Assembly: GCA_001599715.1 (NCBI GenBank)
Contig: BCHU01000002.1
Coordinates: forward strand, 1,364,001 to 1,428,000
DNA: 64,000 nucleotides
Source: Phaeotremella fagi
Taxonomy: Eukaryota > Basidiomycota > Tremellomycetes > Tremellales > Phaeotremellaceae
Direction: 5' to 3'
The notes under the pieces: generated by a model
The model's input: only the letters and a program-made list of their open reading frames with translations
Databases searched by the model: none
Told to the model about the DNA's origin: nothing
Shown here: positions 24,781 to 34,341 of the stretch, in pieces
Position numbering within the stretch: position 1 is the stretch's first letter
Layout: each line of letters starts with the position of its first letter
Program-made: the position numbers and the translations under genes

Positions 24781-25779
24781 TCATGCTCTCCTTTCCTGTT
24801 TCGCCGCTTTCTTCTGCTTATCAGCCTTCGCTTTAGCTATATCAGCTCTGAAAAGAGGTGTATCAGTACAAGCGACCCGGGAAACGAATCAAAGTCTAGC
24901 ACTCACCTCTGCTTGTCCAACGCCGCTTTATCTCGATCTTTCTTTTCCGTAGCCGCCTTTTTCGCATTCTCCCGTTCCATTTTTTGTTTATAAGCAACCT
25001 TCTCAGCGTTAAGATTAGGTGCAAGGAGATCAACTATGTTGTTGAGGTCAGAGACTAGCAAAATCGGTTTGAAAGGGATGACTGACCCTCCTGTTGCTTC
25101 TTGTATTTCTTCTTCCTCCCATCCAGCCTTAAAGCTTCTTCAATAGCCTTCCTCCTCTCTTCACTTTTCCTTCTCTCCTCTTGCTCAGCTGCCGTTAAAT
25201 TTCTTGGTGGGGCATTAGGATCCCTATCCCCATTTCCATCGTTCTCTTCACCATCTACATAAGCGTATTGTTTCAGTAACGCTCTTCTTTTGGCCGCTTC
25301 CAATTCTTCCGGTGTCAAGGTGTTCAGGATGTCTGTTTTGTTCTTTTCTGGTGGTGGAGTGGGTGATTCTAAGAGGTCCATGGATGAGCTTGCTTTCAGC
25401 TCATGATGATGACCCACTTACTCTCTGCTCTCTCCTTTTCTATCCTTTCGTTTTCCTCAGCAAGCAATCTATCCCATTCGTCAACCACTTGATTTAAAAA
25501 TTCATCAACACCTTCTTCAGGTAAAACACCCTATGACCAATAAGATTAGAATCTAGAGCACCTTTATTTGACGAGAATCTTACCCACCCCTTCAACTACA
25601 CCTTCCAACATTCCCTTGACGCCTTCGACTTTATCCTCTCGTTCCATTCCTTCCTCTTCGACGAAACGTGAGATGAACTCGATATCATCTGATGGTATCG
25701 TAATCGATAACGAAGCTAGTTGAGCTGATATGAAAGCTTCAAGAGCTTGTGAAGATGATTCTGCTTGATTGTCAGACAT
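24781..25779 (-). CDS. CCDC43-like coiled-coil protein
   Basis: Multi-exon - strand gene of about 245 residues, starting MSDNQAESSSQALEAFISAQ. The N-terminal part is acidic and helical (DDIEFISRFVEEEGME, GVDEFLNQVVDEWDRLLAEE), like the PWI-like region of CCDC43. It then has the family-like RRALLKQYAYVDGEEND block (human CCDC43 has a similar ALLAQYADV acidic stretch). It ends in a long Lys/Arg/Glu/Ala helix KAKADKQKKAAKQERRA, stop at 24781. The last intron joins KQR to ADIAKAK. The molecular role of the family is poorly known. Assignment rests on order and wording of motifs, so a general coiled-coil protein remains possible. Confidence 0.72.
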
Positions 25780-26004
25780 GTCGATGGATGTATGTTGAGG
25801 TGATTGAGAGATATCTTGGTATTCAAAGATCTTTTGTCAATAATTCCTTTACGAATCTCGAAGGAAAGCTTGTGGCGTGGCAAAATCGGTCAACGAAACT
25901 CTCCTCTGTAGATGGATGCAGGTGAAATGCATCACAGTGTTAAAATATAGACAAGATTAGGGTCATACAAGACATCCTACATCGCGACATGCAATACTGC
26001 CAAT

Positions 26005-28353
26005 TCACGTATTATTACGATTTAACCGTTTAGCTTCCAAAGTGTCCCAAGCTTCTTGAGCTTTCTTTGATCTAGTCCCAAGTCAGCGGTGATCACAACT
26101 CCACAATATCAACCTACCTCCATTCACAGTCATTCTCAAATTCACACCAAGCACATCTCCCAGCCTCCTCCATACTCACACCAACAGGTTCTCTTTCACT
26201 CATCCAGAAACCCCACACCGATTTCAAATGATCAGAAAGTAGTTTAGGGTCGTGTTTGAATTTATGTTTGCCTATGATTGATCCGGACGATTTTCCAGTT
26301 TTAACGGGTGAGCTTGGGGGTTCTTTGTTCTCTCCTGCTTTGGCTGAAGGCTGTGATCCCTTCAACACCAATTCTTCACCTTCATCACCCAACGTCATGG
26401 TTTCGTTCACGCCTCCAAGACTCATTTCCACCGCCCAAGCTAGTTCCTCTTCTTCCCGTTCTTCACTCGTGGTCCGTTTTTGATTTTGCCAGTATTCATC
26501 GGTGTCGTCTGTGGGACGAATGGGATTACTGTTGGTGATTTCGATGTTGGTTTGGGAAGTGATTGTCATAGGAAAGGTTGACTCGGCGGTGATTGATTCA
26601 GTCAGCATTGACATTGTGGACCCATTCATGGAAGTGGTTCCATCTTCCTCATTGACGTCGTTGTTGTTCGTTGCTCCCTTCTGAGTCGATTGCTCTACAT
26701 CATCACCACTGGTGTCAACATCTTGACTTTGGGAAGTAGATTCCCTAATGTCGATGATGTCCTGAGTTGTACCTGATTCCTGATTCCCGTCTCCCCCTTC
26801 ACCCTCTCCAGAAAGATCGATAACATCCAGAACAACCTGATCATTCCGTTCCACTTTCCGTCTACCCCTTTTCTTACCCCTTTTCTTTTCCACAGGACCT
26901 TTACCGTCACCTCGCCGATTTCGCTTCACCGCACCAGCTCTTCGATACACCAAAGCTAATTCATCCTCAGTTCGAGCGGTGTTAATAACGCCATGTCCAA
27001 CACCACTCGATTCTGCAGTATCGCTGGGTACACCTAGCCCCAGTTGCATGACGTAACGTTCCCAAACTTGGATCATTTCTTCCAAACATGTCGCCTCCTT
27101 CGCACCATGTTTCAATTCATTCCCTTCAATGATTGATCGACTTTGATCAATGAACTCTTCAGAGAACTCGGATTTCGAATCGATTGATAAATGAGAAAAC
27201 ACTTTATCGAATGAGAACGGTGATTCAGTGGGAACGAGGGACTGATCGGGGATATCATTCTGATCTTCAGGTATATGAGGACTTTCCACGTCATCTTGAA
27301 CAGCCTTTCCAACTGACGCTAGGAGAATACAATCCAGCATCTCCTTGTACATCATCAACTGTAACCTTCCTGCCAAAGTATCACTCTCCCTCGGAAGAGC
27401 GCCATTGGCTCGGGTTTTAGAATCGGAGATGTATAGTCGATGAGTCCGTTTGGTGATAACGGGTTTGGGTTTAGGTTTGGAGGGTGAGAAGAAAGATGAG
27501 AGATTGGTCTGTCGAAGTGATGACCTCTCTGGCGTTGGTGGGTTAATCAAAGCTTTTAGATCGATCGGCTTTCGGACGATCTCATCCTGATAGATCAGCA
27601 GTTGCTCGTGTCGATGCTTACGATGATTCCCATGACCATGATCCCATTGACGAAACCGACCACTGGAAGTTCTCTACATGTCCCAATCGTTATCAAAGCT
27701 TCTAAAGCAGAGAGCATGTTAAGAAATCTGAGAGAAGCATCAGAGTCTTGTCAAGAATTGAAATTTGCACCCACCTTAAACCCCAAACATCTTCTCTCGT
27801 CGTTGCAGTAACCTTGATCTCGAGAGGATGAATCTCTCTCTCCAATCTTTTATGGATAGTCTGAATACATGTTTAGAACCGTTAAATCTAGCAAATGAAC
27901 CTACATTCCCTCTCCGAAGAATCCTCTCTTTATCTTCAACTTTAATTTTATCCACGACGATCTCCTTTCCGTTAGTGGATGTTATAGAAGTAGGTCGTTT
28001 CGACGGTGGTAAGAACGGTAAAGTTCTCAATCGACTGGAGGAAGTGAATAAATAGTCGTAAACACTCCACTTACTAGTCATACTGCACTCGAAATTAGTA
28101 ACGGATCAGCCTCCAGACCTACCTGAACTTCACACCAAATAGGTCCAACCAAATCGGAAACACTCAAAAACCCCTTCTTTCTGAATTCGTCAAAAAGTGA
28201 TAGAGGTGTGGTCACAGATGATAGATCTTCGATATCAATCACGGTCTCATTTACAGCATGATGACCAAGTTTGACTTGACTTTCAGCTGCTCGAAGGACT
28301 TGTTCCAACTCCTCGTCAAGTTCCAAGTCGCCGTACTCATCGTCTAGATCCAT
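26005..28353 (-). CDS. EXO5: EXO5 iron-sulfur 5'-3' exonuclease
   Basis: The N-terminus is acidic, followed by the Exo5 signature LFDEFRKKGFLSVSDLVGP and IWCEVQ. All four cysteines expected for the [4Fe-4S] cluster are visible: one in IWCEV (about residue 74) and three in CAWCEFENDC at the C-terminus. The nuclease core includes LLIYQDEIVRKPID and SDTLAGRLQLMMYKEML. A Ser/Thr/Asp-rich insertion of about 200 residues with KKRGKKRGRRK, a likely nuclear signal, lies before the last helices. Exo5 degrades single-stranded DNA and acts in mitochondrial DNA upkeep (budding yeast) or nuclear crosslink repair (human). Near the start, exon 28123-28353 is joined to an 8-nt microexon 28075-28082 between two 40-nt introns, giving YDYRLR. 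The final intron leads to a stop at 26005. Confidence 0.92.
28075..28082 (-). other. EXO5: 8-nt microexon of EXO5
   Basis: TATGACTA on the - strand, flanked by introns 28083-28122 and 28035-28074 (40 nt each; the first has a TACTAAT branch site). Without it the downstream exon shifts frame and stops early. With it the conserved Tyr-Asp-Tyr stretch after the first cluster cysteine is formed. Confidence 0.75.
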
Positions 28354-28799
28354 TTCGAGGGCTAGAAGTGTCTTGTTGATGGTACCAGATCCACCGAGTC
28401 AATAATCTATCCAGTTGATAAGACTTTGATCACTCTTATCGTCATGATCAGAGATGTAGAATGTAAGAATGCTACAATGGAGATGTCTGAAATCATTCGC
28501 GCTGACTCGTGGCGGCTAGGTGCGATACAGTCAACTTCGCATCAACGACTTTAAATTCATTCAATACTATAAACCTAACTTCGAAACAAAGAGACGTGTC
28601 AGAATTGGATCTAATGAAATTAAATAGAAAAGCAGAAAATAGCGCTCTCGTGAATAAAAAGAAGAATGAGTAAATTTGAAAGGATTGTAGGGCGTGAAAG
28701 AATTTGCATAAAGAACTATAAACGTTTCGGCTGTTTTTTATGAAAGAGGGAAGAGGAAGGAGGGTTGTGAGCAAAAGTGGGATCACTAGAGCTAGGCGT
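28354..28799 (-). other. 3' flank of the ADP/ATP carrier and promoter of EXO5
   Basis: No gene is supported. A 106-codon open frame from 28813 to 28493 starts inside the last exon of the carrier in another frame and is low-complexity hydrophobic; I treat it as 3' UTR. The EXO5 promoter lies at about 28354-28480. Confidence 0.4.
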
Positions 28800-29890
28800 T
28801 TATCCGGAACCACCCTAGAATACAGATCAGCAGTTGTTCCTATAACAAAAGAGCATCAACTTACAGAGTAAACTTTACCGAACATGAGTTCTTGGAGTTT
28901 GTCGTAGAGGGACAAGACACCGGCACCGGCAACACCACGGAGAATGTTGGCACCTGCACCCTTGAAGAGAGATCTAACACCCTCAGCGGCGATAATTTGA
29001 GAACCAGCGTCGAACATGGACTTGTAGTGGACCTTGGCACCTGAGGTCATCATCATACGACGACGGATAGTGTCCAATGGGTATGAAGCAAGACCAGCAC
29101 CAGTGGTAACACCCCAACCGAGAGCGAATGAGGCAAGGAAGTTACCTTCAAGAGGACCGACAAGAATAACTGGTTTAATAGAATCGTAAAGACCGAAGTA
29201 GAGACCACGGTAGACAATGATACCGACAACTGAGGGAACGAAACCACGGTAAAGACCGGCAATACCATCGGTAGCGAGGGTCTTTCTGTAAACATCGACT
29301 AAACCGTTGAATTGACGAGAACCACCCTTGGTAGCGGATTTGTTGTCGTTAGCAAGACGGGTACGGGCGTAATCGAGGGAGTAGACGAAGAGGAGGGATG
29401 AGGCACCAGCAGCACCACCGGAGGCGATGTTACCAGCGAACCATTTCCAGTAACCCTCGGATTTCTTGAAACCGAAGAGAGACTTGAAGTAATCTTTGAA
29501 GGCAAAGTTCAAGGCTTGGGTTGGGAAGTAACGGATAACGTTGGCGGTGTTACCTCTCCAGAGGGAAACCAAACCTTCGTCGGCGTAGACACGGGAGAAA
29601 CAGTCCATGATACCCTTGTATGGGGTAGCGAGACGACCTTGTTTGATCCTGAGTGTGGGTTAGTTGGGTCTACAGATATTGGGAGGAGGTTTGAGATTCG
29701 GGGGTTCCATTGGGAGGGCCCCAAAAATCTCAAATCCACTCTTGACTTACATTTCGTCTTGGTTTTGGACGAGAAGCTTGACACGCTCGATGGGGGCAGC
29801 GGCAGTCTTAGCGACGGCAGCGGAGACACCTCCCATGAGGAAATCGGTAGCGAAGGCTTTGAAATCCTTTGGCTTTTTAATTTCAGACAT
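28800..29890 (-). CDS. AAC: Mitochondrial ADP/ATP carrier
   Basis: Starts [20 protein letters not shown] at 29890. The mitochondrial carrier fold shows three repeats with signatures [15 protein letters not shown] and [17 protein letters not shown] is the diagnostic ADP/ATP carrier motif. Other family blocks are [20 protein letters not shown] and GLYDSIKP. It exchanges ADP for ATP across the inner membrane. The first coding intron lies after VQNQDEM. The last exon is only 15 nt: GTAAGT after KVYS is spliced to a CTAG acceptor giving GGSG-stop at 28800, which matches the usual basidiomycete carrier end; without splicing it would stop after VS at 28856. A second carrier, YHM2, is at 10.7 kb. Confidence 0.97.
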
Positions 29891-30517
29891 CGTGATAAAC
29901 TGAGGTGGGTTAGTTACGTGGTTGAGTGAAAGTATGGATAAGAGGTGAAGGATCGATGGGGAGATGTGGAGCCAGAAGAAAATTTGCGGGGAGAGTTGCT
30001 TTGCGATAACAAGGGAATCAAGGCAAAGATGGGGATAGATCGCGCCGATAGGAATAGTTGGAGTAGATGATTGAAAAGGAAGAAAAAGGAGGAAAGGAGG
30101 AGAAAAGAAGAAAATCAGTTTCAACGTTGATATTCCTTTTTCTTTGGAAGAAAAAACGTTTACGTGGTCCGTTTTGGACGAAAGAAAAATGAGAAGGAGG
30201 GGGGAGGATACGAGAATGAGAATGAACTCTGAGAGACGTGACTTACCTTCTACTTTTAGAGAAAGAGGAGAAGGAAAGAGTGGTGAATTGAGATAAAGAA
30301 GAGAGAAAAGAGAGAAAGAGAAGAGATAGATAAAAAGTTTCTTACCGTAGTGGTGTGGGTGCGCGGTGCGGATTGGTTGGTGTGCTCAGGGTAAATTCAA
30401 GTGGAAAACGGAACATGCGGAAGTTCGGAATATACCGCTGTGTGGCACGTCGTTTCTGGGTCACGGCGTTTCGGTGTTAAACGGTTATCTACGTGGCATC
30501 TCGACTACTGTGGCATT
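29891..30517 (-). promoter_or_regulatory. Leader and promoter of the ADP/ATP carrier, with leader intron(s)
   Basis: On the - strand a CACCTCAG acceptor lies 9 nt before the ATG. Two good donors are upstream, GGTAAGTCACG near 30250 and GGTAAGAAACT near 30345, so alternative leader splicing or two leader introns are possible. The sequence between is pyrimidine-rich on the - strand. Further out are ACGTGGCA and GTGTGGCACG motifs near 30439-30500. No coding gene is seen. Confidence 0.5.
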
Positions 30518-31315
30518 CTAATTACTACTGCTACTACTCCTACTCCTTTTACTACTCGTATCGAATTCAGATACGTCTCTACTCATGACTGAGAGAAGAA
30601 TTCGAACTTCATTCCACAAGGTAGAACCTCGATCTGAAGATACATAATCAGCTCTCCAACCCCCCTGAAGCATCGATTCGATATCTTCATCCTTGTCGAC
30701 ATCGGCGTCTTCCTCTGACAACAGCTTTTTAACCACTCGAACAACGTTGTCTGTGAATCGTGGGTCGTAGTGATCAGCGTAATCGTCTGGAATCGTGCCA
30801 TCTCGAACGATTGAAAGTATAGTTTTCTGTATTTCCCGATAAGTCTGCCTACTACCGTCGAGTTCAAACACATCGGTGTTCAAGGTTTCGATTAGATGAA
30901 AGGACGCCATCGAATCTCTCTCGGCCAATTCCAATTCTTCCTCAACACCAGAAAAGTCACCTGACCGATACCTAGTAAAAATCATTGAAAGCGTTTTTTT
31001 GGTAACATCATCAAAACCGGATGGACCTTTTTGAACCCATTACGGTTCTTCTTCTTTGTCCCAACCCACAGACATCCAATGACAGGTTGCGATTAAATCG
31101 TCGAGATGATCGATAGCTTTGAGACAACTCTGTAAAAGGATTTTCCCTGTCTTTCCAACTGCGCATTCCATGCATTTGACCAGGGATTCGAGTTGTGATA
31201 TACGATATTTTACATCGTCACTACCTTTGATATTTTCGACTGTGTCGATGACGAAAGTGTCCAACTCGCGTAAGGACATGTTTGCGAATGGTGAATTATC
31301 GTCGTGGAGAGCCAT
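30518..31315 (-). CDS. Orphan family protein, paralogue A of a tandem pair
   Basis: I do not recognise this family. Two exons, 31315-31044 and 30971-30518, joined through a 72-nt intron (GTAATG donor, TTTTTACTAG acceptor), give about 241 residues. No signal peptide or membrane segment is visible; it looks helical and acidic. It ends in a Ser-rich tail encoded by a TCT/AGT-type repeat. It aligns over its whole length with the neighbour at 31709-32646. Shared blocks are ENIKxSDD, HWxxxGxxxK, DFxGVExEL, TILxIxRxGTIPxxYAxxY and GWxxD...YWNE-like. Being next to each other on the same strand indicates tandem duplication. Function unknown. Confidence 0.72.
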
Positions 31316-31708
31316 TTGAATCGCTCGTGTAGTTGATAGATAATAGGGGTTGATGGAAGTTGGAAGAAATCTATTTTACTCGTACAATAATAAGAATGTG
31401 CAACAGCAGCCTTCTGAGCTTTTCTCTTGGAGCTGAGCAGGGAAGGATTGGAAGGCAAGTTGAAAGCCGAAGGAAGGCTCAACATTTTACCGAATTGCTT
31501 CGGTGTTTACTTCGAAGACAGGTTAGAGAACGAAGAACGTTTCTGCTTGAAAAAATGCCCGGGGGTAAATCAGGCAAAAGGTACGTCAAGGAAAAAGACT
31601 ATCTTGCAAATGACAACAGGAACTCGGCAGCGAAAGTATTTCAACATTCACGAGTATTCATAATATCCGCATTGCATACATTTCTCCCCGATCTTGTCTC
31701 TAATCTGT
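31316..31708. other. Spacer between the tandem orphan paralogues
   Basis: This 393-bp spacer should hold the promoter of paralogue A and the 3' end of paralogue B. A + strand open frame at 31360-31728 has no recognisable content and overlaps paralogue B's end; not called. No other element is evident. Confidence 0.35.
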
Positions 31709-32646
31709 TCAGACTCTGCGTCCTGTAGTCGGCATACTAAGATCAGAGATCTCATTCCAATACCCCCCAATAGTCTTATCGCGAATTGCATCTCCTATCC
31801 AACCTGTGAGTGGTAAATCGGAAACAGAGGCTGGTATATGAGCTGCAGATCGAGAGAACAACAGCCACCTTACCATTTGAATGGTTTTGTCTACCGAACC
31901 TTGCTCGTATTTGGGGGCGTATTTTTCAGGAATGGTTCCAGTACGAGCAATCTCAAGAATAGTGTCTCTCAGCTCTGCATGTGTACTTGACAAGATTGAA
32001 GGAGTTTGACCGCTATTGAAACAATCTTGAAGTAGCTTCCTTGCATGATAACAATCAGAAGCGTTCTCGGGAATTACTTGTTTGACGTCTTGTAGTTCAC
32101 CGTGCTATGGCCAAACATCAGTTTAAATATATTTCAACTGAATCAGGTACCAACATGTTCTCCGCCAACCCGACACTGTTCCCAGTGAGACTTTATCTCA
32201 GCCTCATAGGTCGTAAGAACTCCAGCAATAGTGTCTTTCTCAACTGATCTCAGTTCCGCTTCGACACCATCAAAGTCGTATCGGAACCCATCTGTGATGA
32301 TCCGTAATTGGGATTTCACAAGTGATATGACCGATGTTGATTCACCAAGCCAGACAGGAGTCTTTTTATCTCGGAACCCTGAAGCATACCAATGTGAAAG
32401 TAGCAACAGGTCTTCATGTTTGGTGATACAGTCGTAATGTGTCTTCAAAATCTTCTTGACTTTCGCACTTTTGTAGTTCACATTGGAGAAGACGTCGATG
32501 ATTTTTTTGACTTCTGAATCGCGATAAATTTTGTCATCACTGTTTTTGATGTTTTCGAGGGCTCGATTGATAGTGGAAAGCACCTCGGGACCTGTCATTG
32601 ATCCAGCTATTGAGGCGTAATCGATTCCCATTTCTAAGAGTTCCAT
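31709..32646 (-). CDS. Orphan family protein, paralogue B of a tandem pair
   Basis: Starts MELLEMGIDYASIAGSM at 32646. A first exon runs to about 32155, where GEH is followed by a GTTGGT donor. A CATAG acceptor near 32105 joins it to HGELQDVKQVI, and the frame continues to GRRV-stop at 31709, for about 290 residues. It is the paralogue of the gene at 30518-31315: ENIKNSDD against ENIKGSDD, YDFDGVEAEL against GDFSGVEEEL, TILEIARTGTIPEKYAPKY against TILSIVRDGTIPDDYADHY. It is longer, with an extra segment around CYHARKLLQDCFNSG. No known domain, signal or membrane segment was recognised. Likely helical and soluble. The donor is a weaker GTTGGT, so the splice is tentative. Confidence 0.7.
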
Positions 32647-33064
32647 TTTCGTTTTACGATTGGTGGTAAAGAAGGAAAAAGACTTTCTCAGAAATGTCCC
32701 CGTCTTCAGTTGAATATCATGTCTTCTGTATGCACTTCAGTGGAGCCAAGGGGAAGGCAACAGTGATTCGTGAAGGCCCAAATGTCTTCTTTCAGAAGGA
32801 GGAAGACTGTGGTCATTTTTGATGATGTTTTTTGGAAGAAGGCAAGAAGGCGAATTCATTTGTCCTATTCAGTGAATTGGATTCTTACTGCAATTCGAGT
32901 TTTCGGTAGCAAATCCCAGACTGTTTTGATCAAAGAGTCTTCCATTGGATAGTACATGCATTCAACGATGATTTATCTATTGGTACACTGTATAAGCTTT
33001 GATGGTAAAAAATTGCCCGTTGTAGGGAAATCTGTAGCACAATTCTCATTTCGGTTGCCGTCCT
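32647..33064. other. Spacer between paralogue B and NUDC
   Basis: Holds the presumed promoter of paralogue B and the 3' UTR of NUDC. A 60-codon + strand frame at 32770-32952 has no supporting feature. Nothing else seen. Confidence 0.35.
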
Positions 33065-34024
33065 TTACGACATTTTAGCCTGTGTCTCGTTAGTAGAAAT
33101 GACAAGTTAGACAAAAAGACCTTTTCCACTCACGTTACTGAAATCCATTTCAGGGTGTTGTTTCTTGAATTTCTCAATCATTTCTTGTTTCTTCAACTCG
33201 TCAGATGTAGGTTTACCCATTGCCTATGAAATGAACATTGTTATTCTCTTTCAACACAGTTTGTAATGAGAGCTACCTTTTGAGCGTTATCAAACTAGGT
33301 TGACAGGGTTAGAGTATAAACCAACAACCAATGAGAAATGATACTCACCATCATCTTTTCGACCATCGATCTTGTTTCTCCATCCAAATCTGATAATTTC
33401 GAGTTCTCCGGTTGGATTTTGGTAGTGTCAATTTTGGGATGATGGGTTAAAACATGAGGCCACCATTGGTGTGATTGGATGTGAGCTCTGTGGTTTCAAG
33501 TCAATTATTTGAGCTACCAGGTAGGTTTTGTAGACACTTACGAAACTTTTTCAAGCTCAATTGTTAATGTATCATCCTCTGAGAAACACGGAATGAATAA
33601 GCTCTTGTATCTGACCCAGAATTCTACCCACGTATCGTCCATGAGGAATCGTCTTTGGCTATGTCATTGAACAATTCTCCTTCCAGTATGGCAGTGCTTG
33701 ACGACTTTAGTTGAACCTGTAGCGATGTTCAGCTACCATCACAGACAATGAGGAAACAAGATCAACCTTCAACTTCTTCTTTCCCATGTCTACTATCAAA
33801 TCTTTACCTCTGGTTCCTTTTGGTAATGGAACAACTACGGAAACGGTCCCTAAATCCTGGGTCCACGAGTAAGGAAGAGCTGATGGAGATCAATCAACAC
33901 ATTCTCAAAGCAGTTACAATAGCTCACTAGCTTGTTCAGCTTTTTCTCTAGCTCTTTCGTTGGCATCATAAGCATCCCTCTCTTCCTTGGTCATACTATC
34001 GTAGTTATCTGGTAGGTTGGACAT
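33065..34024 (-). CDS. NUDC: Nuclear migration protein NudC
   Basis: Multi-exon - strand gene starting [20 protein letters not shown]. The CS (p23-like) domain is clear: [38 protein letters not shown], and an [16 protein letters not shown] end. The NudC C-terminal helix region follows, with [20 protein letters not shown] and [20 protein letters not shown], then PEMDFSNAKMS-stop at 33065. The last exon codes only four residues and the stop. It is about 195 residues, shorter than animal NudC because the N-terminal dimerisation region is reduced, as in Aspergillus NudC. NudC is an Hsp90-linked co-chaperone needed for dynein function and nuclear migration (family knowledge). Confidence 0.93.
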
Positions 34025-34341
34025 GTTGTATGAGTGTATTGAATTTACTTGGAATTAGCAAAATATGAGCACAAAATATGGAACGGAATCAAATTAGATG
34101 TTGATGAATGTATCAATCGATACTTTTTCGTAACGTACTTCTCCACTCATCTCCTATCTCTATCTCTTATTCTCAATACCTTCTCACTTCAGTTGGATAA
34201 TACTATCTCACTTGTTTCTATAAACTCCAGACCTATACCCCACGACAAGGTTGACCTCATTCATACATAACCCACCACGTATATCATAATCTAGGACGCG
34301 AGTAAAGACACTCTCGTCCGCATCGATGACTGGTTGACAAC
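34025..34341. promoter_or_regulatory. Bidirectional promoter of NUDC and SIZ1
   Basis: A 317-bp interval between two diverging starts. It is AT-rich with a pyrimidine-rich stretch at 34138-34200. No ORF or clear factor site is seen. Confidence 0.45.

Noticed and set aside
28493..28813. 106-codon - strand frame with hydrophobic stretches
   Set aside because: It begins inside the last exon of the ADP/ATP carrier in another frame and is repetitive in Phe/Leu; best explained as 3' UTR.
30518..32646. Tandem orphan pair as a toxin-antitoxin or defence system
   Set aside because: The two genes are homologous to each other and show no toxin, nuclease or sensor motif; nothing supports such a role.
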